Below, piece by piece: positions 60,470 through 64,000 of a stretch of 64,000 nucleotides of DNA; the stretch's first letter is position 1, and every line of letters starts with the position of its first letter. The position numbers and the translations under genes are program-made. Below the pieces are notes generated by a model. It was given only the letters and a program-made list of their open reading frames with translations, did not search any database and was not told where the DNA came from. This stretch comes from MKUN01 sp964481425 (lineage in GTDB: Bacteria > Bacteroidota > Bacteroidia > Chitinophagales > Chitinophagaceae): NCBI GenBank assembly GCA_964481425.1, contig CAYZTM010000008.1:57233-121232 (forward strand), written 5' to 3'.

Positions 60470-62137
60470 ATGAGCGAAGAAAGGTCACTCAATTTCCTGG
60501 AAGAGATCATAGAAAAGGATATTGCCGAAGGCAAGAATGATGGACGCATACATACCCGTTTCCCGCCGGAGCCTAATGGCTACCTGCACATAGGGCATGC
60601 CTCGTCCATATGCCTCAATTTCGGGCTGGCTAAAAAATATAACGGCCAGTGCAACTTGCGCTTCGACGATACCAACCCTGTAACAGAAGAGACCGAATAT
60701 GTTGAGAGCATCAAATACGATATCAACTGGCTGGGCTTTCAGTGGAGCAATGAGTTTTTTGCTTCCGATTATTTTGAGCAGTTGTACCGGTTCGCGGTAA
60801 CACTGATAACGAAAGGCCTTGCCTATGTGGATGACTATAGCGCCGATGAGATAGCAGCGACCAAAGGCTCCACTACCGAGCCGGGTAAGAACAGTCCTTA
60901 TCGCGACCGTAGCATTGAGGAGAACCTGCAACTGTTCGAAGAGATGAGGGCCGGCAAGTATAAAGACGGAGAGAAGACGCTACGTGCTAAAATAGATATG
61001 GCGCATCCCAACCTGCTACTGCGCGATCCCATAAGGTACCGCATCAAGCATGCGCATCATCACCGCACCGGTGATAAATGGTGCATCTACCCCATGTACG
61101 ATTTTGCACATGGACAGAGCGATAGCATAGAGCACATTACACACTCCATTTGCACGCTCGAATTCATACATCACCGCCCGCTTTACGATTGGTTCATCGA
61201 GAAGCTGGAAATATTCCCTTCGCACCAGTATGAGTTTGCACGCCGCAATCTTTCCTATACGGTAATGAGCAAGCGCAAGCTGCTGCAACTGGTGAATGAA
61301 GGCCATGTTACAGGTTGGGACGATCCGCGTATGCCTACTATCAGCGGTATGCGTCGCAGGGGCTATACCGCAAAAGCCATCCGCGAGTTTTGCGATACCA
61401 TAGGTGTGGCAAAGCGTGAGAATATGGTGGACCTCGGACTGTTGGAATTCTGCGTGCGCGAAGATCTGAATAAAACAGCCAACCGTGTGATGGCTGTACT
61501 GGACCCGGTAAAACTGGTGATCACCAATTACCCCGATGGGCAGGAAGATATTTTTGAAACGATCAATAACCCTGAAGATGAAAGTGCCGGCACACGCTCG
61601 CTGCCCTTCGGCAAAGAGCTGTGGATAGAGCGCGAGGACTTTATGGAGGAGCCCCCGAAAAAATTCTTCCGTCTTGCCCCCGGCCAGATGGTGCGCCTCA
61701 AAAGTGCTTATATCGTGAAATGCGAGGGCTTTAATAAGGATGATGCAGGCAATATAACCGAAGTGCATTGCACCTACCTGCCCGAAAGCAAAAGCGGGAA
61801 TGATACGAGTGGTATTAGCGTTAAAGGTACCATACACTGGGTGAGCGTGGCCCATGCAAAGACTGCTGAGGTACGCCTTTACGATCGCCTTTTCAAGGTA
61901 GAAGACCCGTCGGGTGAAGAGGGCGATTTCAAAAGTTATATCAATCCCGGTTCAAAGGTGGTATTGCCCGAGGTTTATATAGAGCCGGCACTGGCTGCTG
62001 CCAAAGAAGGAGAGCACTACCAGTTCATGCGCAAAGGATATTTCTGTGTTGATAAAGACAGTACATCAGAAAAGCTCGTCTTCAATCGGGCGGTAACCTT
62101 AAAAGATACCTGGGCCAAAGAGGCGAAGAAGGGATAA
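60470..62137 (+). CDS. glnS: Glutaminyl-tRNA synthetase
   Basis: 555 residues from the ATG at 60470 (MSEERSLNFLEEIIEKDIAE). Class I synthetase: HIGH motif in FPPEPNGYLHIGHASSICLN (H40-I-G-H43), KMSKS-equivalent YTVMSKRKLLQLV, and the GlnRS-specific RFDDTNPVTEE and GWDDPRMPTISGMRRRGY. The C-terminal anticodon-binding beta barrels run from about 335 to the end. Presence of glnS means charging of tRNA-Gln does not require the GatCAB route. A -7 box supports this start. Confidence 0.96.
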   Translation: MSEERSLNFLEEIIEKDIAEGKNDGRIHTRFPPEPNGYLHIGHASSICLNFGLAKKYNGQCNLRFDDTNPVTEETEYVESIKYDINWLGFQWSNEFFASDYFEQLYRFAVTLITKGLAYVDDYSADEIAATKGSTTEPGKNSPYRDRSIEENLQLFEEMRAGKYKDGEKTLRAKIDMAHPNLLLRDPIRYRIKHAHHHRTGDKWCIYPMYDFAHGQSDSIEHITHSICTLEFIHHRPLYDWFIEKLEIFPSHQYEFARRNLSYTVMSKRKLLQLVNEGHVTGWDDPRMPTISGMRRRGYTAKAIREFCDTIGVAKRENMVDLGLLEFCVREDLNKTANRVMAVLDPVKLVITNYPDGQEDIFETINNPEDESAGTRSLPFGKELWIEREDFMEEPPKKFFRLAPGQMVRLKSAYIVKCEGFNKDDAGNITEVHCTYLPESKSGNDTSGISVKGTIHWVSVAHAKTAEVRLYDRLFKVEDPSGEEGDFKSYINPGSKVVLPEVYIEPALAAAKEGEHYQFMRKGYFCVDKDSTSEKLVFNRAVTLKDTWAKEAKKG

Positions 62138-62203
62138 TGTGCAAATATGATAATATGCAAATGTGCAAATTGAGGAATATATAACCACTCAATTTGCACA
62201 TTT
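62136..62203. terminator. Bidirectional terminator built of AATGTGCAAAT repeats
   Basis: AATGTGCAAAT at 62136 and 62160, ATTTGCACATT at 62192. The inner copies form a perfect 16-bp stem (62159-62174 with 62188-62203, loop of 13), with imperfect pairing extending outwards to about 62136 and 62226. It lies between the convergent glnS and ridA genes. Confidence 0.7.
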
Positions 62204-62224
62204 TCACATCTGCACATTATCACA

Positions 62225-62605
62225 TTACCCGGCCGCTACCATGCTGATCTCTACCCGCACACCCTTTGGCAGGCCTGCTACCTGTACGGTCTCTCTCGCG
62301 GGATAGTTGTCGCTGAAGTACATAGCATATACTTCATTCACTTCTGCAAAGTCGCCCATGTCCATAAGGAAGATGGAGGTTTTGACCACTTTGCTAAAGT
62401 CCATACCCGCTGCTTGCAGCACTGCTTGCAGGTTTTCCATCACCTGTTGCGCTTCGGCTTTTATACTGCTCTGCACCAGTTGTCCCGTTGTTGGGTCCAG
62501 CGCTATCTGGCCAGATATAAAAAGCATATTGCCCGCCTGCACGGCCTGGTTATAGGGGCCTATCGGTGCAGGGGCATTATCTGTACGTATGATCTTCTTT
62601 TCCAT
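62225..62605 (-). CDS. ridA: RidA family reactive imine deaminase
   Basis: 126 residues, full-length YjgF/YER057c/UK114 protein: MEKKIIRTDNAPAPIGPYNQ, MLFISGQIALDPTTGQLV, MENLQAVLQAAGMDFSKVVK, and the C-terminal NYPARETVQVAGLPKGVRVE with the substrate-binding Arg. It hydrolyses 2-aminoacrylate and related imines formed by PLP enzymes. Divergent from tsaB with 40 bp between the start codons. Confidence 0.95.
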   Translation of the reverse strand: MEKKIIRTDNAPAPIGPYNQAVQAGNMLFISGQIALDPTTGQLVQSSIKAEAQQVMENLQAVLQAAGMDFSKVVKTSIFLMDMGDFAEVNEVYAMYFSDNYPARETVQVAGLPKGVRVEISMVAAG

Positions 62606-62607
62606 GC

Positions 62608-62637
62608 TGCAAATGTAATATGCTCCTTACATTTGCA
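62608..62637. promoter_or_regulatory. Palindromic divergent promoter of ridA and tsaB
   Basis: TGCAAATGTAA (62608-62618) and TTACATTTGCA (62627-62637) are perfect 11-bp inverted arms with an 8-bp centre. Each arm contains TACATTTG, an exact -7 box: minus-strand box 62610-62617 is 4 bases before the ridA ATG, plus-strand box 62628-62635 is 10 bases before the tsaB ATG. Confidence 0.7.
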
Positions 62638-62645
62638 CACTATTC

Positions 62646-63329
62646 ATGGTCCATATATTACACATAGATACCTCGGGCGATACCGGTTTGGTAGCCCTTG
62701 CTGCGGATGGAACAGTATTGCATACGCGTAAGAACACCGATACACGCAACCATGCTGCCACCATCAACATAATGATTGATGAGCTGATGCACGATGCAGG
62801 TATCACCCTTAAAGATATTGATGCAGTTGCAGTATGTGCGGGGCCGGGTTCCTATACCGGTTTGCGCATTGGCATGGCCACTGCAAAGGCCCTCTGTTAT
62901 GTGCTGGATAAGCCTTTGATAGCTGCTAATAAGCTCGATCTGCTGGCTTTTGAGCAATATCATGAACATTTGTCGGCATATGACTTTTACGTTGCCGTAT
63001 TAATGGCCCGCGATAAAGAATATTTCATTTGCTCGCATAACGATAAATTCGATACCGTTGTAGCGCCGGCCCATGTAATGGAAGAGCAACTCCCTGTACT
63101 GGAAACATGGAAAGGAAGGCTGCGTGTAGCAGGTAATGTGAATGAAAATATGCTTAGAGCATTGATAGGCAATGATATAGAAATGGTAAATGCCGACATT
63201 GTGGATGAAAAAAGCTGGGCCATATACGCTTTTCAGCAGTACAACTGTAATGAAACTGTCAATTTATCAACAGCCGAACCATTTTATTTAAAACAAGTCT
63301 TTACTCATAAATCCAATAGAATCAATTAG
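62646..63329 (+). CDS. tsaB: tRNA threonylcarbamoyladenosine biosynthesis protein TsaB
   Basis: 227 residues, ASKHA-fold scaffold protein of the TsaBDE complex that makes t6A37 in ANN-reading tRNAs. Starts MVHILHIDTSGDTGLVALA; TsaB signature AVCAGPGSYTGLRIGMATAK and ALCYVLDKPLIAANKLDLLA. The C-terminus (STAEPFYLKQVFTHKS) is the usual YLR/YLK end. tsaD and tsaE are not in the window. Confidence 0.94.
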   Translation: MVHILHIDTSGDTGLVALAADGTVLHTRKNTDTRNHAATINIMIDELMHDAGITLKDIDAVAVCAGPGSYTGLRIGMATAKALCYVLDKPLIAANKLDLLAFEQYHEHLSAYDFYVAVLMARDKEYFICSHNDKFDTVVAPAHVMEEQLPVLETWKGRLRVAGNVNENMLRALIGNDIEMVNADIVDEKSWAIYAFQQYNCNETVNLSTAEPFYLKQVFTHKSNRIN

Positions 63330-63397
63330 TTATACAGCCTACACATAAAAATTTATCCCCACTTTAATTTTTTTTTAACAAACATTACAATTTTTTT

Positions 63398-63429
63398 CTT
63401 GTTTCATATGTGCAGTTTATGTATGTTTG
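63398..63429 (+). promoter_or_regulatory. Promoter of the ArsR-type regulator
   Basis: TTG at 63399-63401 and TATGTTTG at 63422-63429, spacer 20 bp. Start near 63435, leaving a leader of about 75 bases, unusually long for this window. Confidence 0.7.
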
Positions 63430-63511
63430 CAAACTAATACGTAAGGTATCCACCGAAACGTTAGTAGTAAGTAATTTTTATTATTTAACCTCCGTAAAAT
63501 TCAAAAAGTAA

Positions 63512-63874
63512 ATGGAAACGACTATGTCAGCTAACACGCTGGTTATTCGCAAAGATGAAGGTTCAAACGAACAGATCAAGTTGGATTACATGGCAGTGAA
63601 AAGTGCAGCAATGACCCTGAGGGCGATCAATCACAAATTGCGTCAGCAGATCATAAAATTGCTGGAAGAGAACAAACGTATGAACGTTACTGACATCTAC
63701 GTGAAGCTGCGTTTAGAGCAGTCTGTGGCCTCTCAGCATCTCGCAATCCTGCGTCGTGCAAACATCGTGATCACAGAACGTGATGGTAAATTCATTCACT
63801 ATGCACTGAATCATTCCCGTATTGCAGCAGTGGCCAAGTTCGTGAACGAACTGGTTAACTCTGATGAAGCTTAA
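63512..63874 (+). CDS. ArsR-family winged-helix regulator
   Basis: 120 residues. The winged-helix domain covers about 30-110: LRAINHKLRQQIIKLLEENK, VTDIYVKLRLEQSVASQHLA (recognition helix), and the wing ITERDGKFIHYALN. The metal-binding ELCVCDL motif of ArsR/SmtB is replaced by MNVTDIYVKL without Cys, and there are no cysteines in the protein, so a classical thiolate metal site is excluded. Monocistronic, with its own promoter and terminator. Confidence 0.88.
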   Translation: METTMSANTLVIRKDEGSNEQIKLDYMAVKSAAMTLRAINHKLRQQIIKLLEENKRMNVTDIYVKLRLEQSVASQHLAILRRANIVITERDGKFIHYALNHSRIAAVAKFVNELVNSDEA

Positions 63875-63913
63875 TTTAAGCTCATAAAAGACGGATTACC
63901 CAACAACAATATT

Positions 63914-63946
63914 AAAGCCCCGCATTGCGGGGCTTTAATATTTTAG
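63914..63946 (+). terminator. Terminator of the ArsR-type gene
   Basis: A perfect 10-bp stem (AAAGCCCCGC / GCGGGGCTTT) on a 3-base loop followed by AATATTTT. Confidence 0.92.
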
Positions 63947-64000
63947 TGTCTCGTCCTGATAAAAGTTGACCAACTAAAACAAATAATATGGTCAACGAAA
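63947..64000 (+). mobile_element. Possible left end of an insertion sequence (cut by window)
   Basis: TGTCTCGTCCTGATAAAAG at 63947 resembles terminal sequences of Bacteroidota insertion sequences from memory, and is followed by an inverted repeat GTTGACCA (63965-63972) / TGGTCAAC (63989-63996). An ATG at 63988 inside the second arm opens a frame (MVNE...) running off the window. No transposase can be read, so the call is tentative. Confidence 0.35.

Overview
The window looks like a chromosomal segment of a member of the Bacteroidota, most likely a Chitinophagaceae-type soil or water bacterium. The evidence is several secreted proteins with type IX secretion (T9SS) C-terminal sorting domains, SprB-type repeats, promoters of the form TTTG-N19/20-TAnnTTTG, almost no Shine-Dalgarno sequences, an rpsU-xerC-hpf block, a SurA-like foldase and many Bacteroidota-type lipoproteins. 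The genus is inference. No rRNA, tRNA, CRISPR array or complete insertion sequence was recognised.

Layout. 1-3.3 kb: a SprB-repeat T9SS adhesin. 3.5-14.6 kb: housekeeping genes (rpsO, pnp, a CHAD protein, a CrtI-like oxidoreductase, ribE, rpsU, a Xer recombinase, hpf), a PQQ-propeller lipoprotein and an exonuclease/GIY-YIG fusion. 14.6-25 kb: a VWA membrane protein, a fatty acid desaturase, a DinB protein, pfkA, a SulP transporter paired with a beta-carbonic anhydrase, a TPR protein and a SurA-like isomerase. 25-31 kb: a TylF-like methyltransferase, a LamG T9SS protein and a SNF2 helicase with two SWIM motifs. 31-39 kb: a methyltransferase, a 2-oxoacid:ferredoxin oxidoreductase alpha subunit, a photolyase, L-2-hydroxyglutarate oxidase, a nitroreductase and an old yellow enzyme.

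39.2-46.5 kb is the most interesting part. A Crp/Fnr regulator with a C-x5-CC cysteine cluster precedes a compact 11-gene operon: DUF2892 membrane protein, CstB-like persulfide dioxygenase-rhodanese, DUF6132-like membrane protein, rhodanese, peroxiredoxin, rhodanese, DUF2892-like membrane protein, thioredoxin, OsmC protein, rhodanese-thioredoxin lipoprotein and half-length TauE/SafE exporter. A TGTGA-N6-TCACC palindrome lies about 41 bp upstream of the expected operon start, and the regulator keeps the CRP residues that read TGTGA. I infer a persulfide/sulfane-sulfur sensing and detoxification regulon. Two AT-rich genes of unknown function are wedged between regulator and operon, flanked by a short related repeat.

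46.5-64 kb: an FKBP isomerase, a giant CHU_C-type T9SS protein, two tandem T9SS paralogues whose last ~494 bp are about 97% identical, a histidine kinase/response regulator pair, a frameshifted lipoprotein next to REP-like hairpins, comM, a GNAT acetyltransferase, a periplasmic thioredoxin, glnS (flanked by copies of an 11-bp repeat), ridA and tsaB (divergent from a palindromic promoter), an ArsR-type regulator and possibly the left end of an insertion sequence at the right edge.
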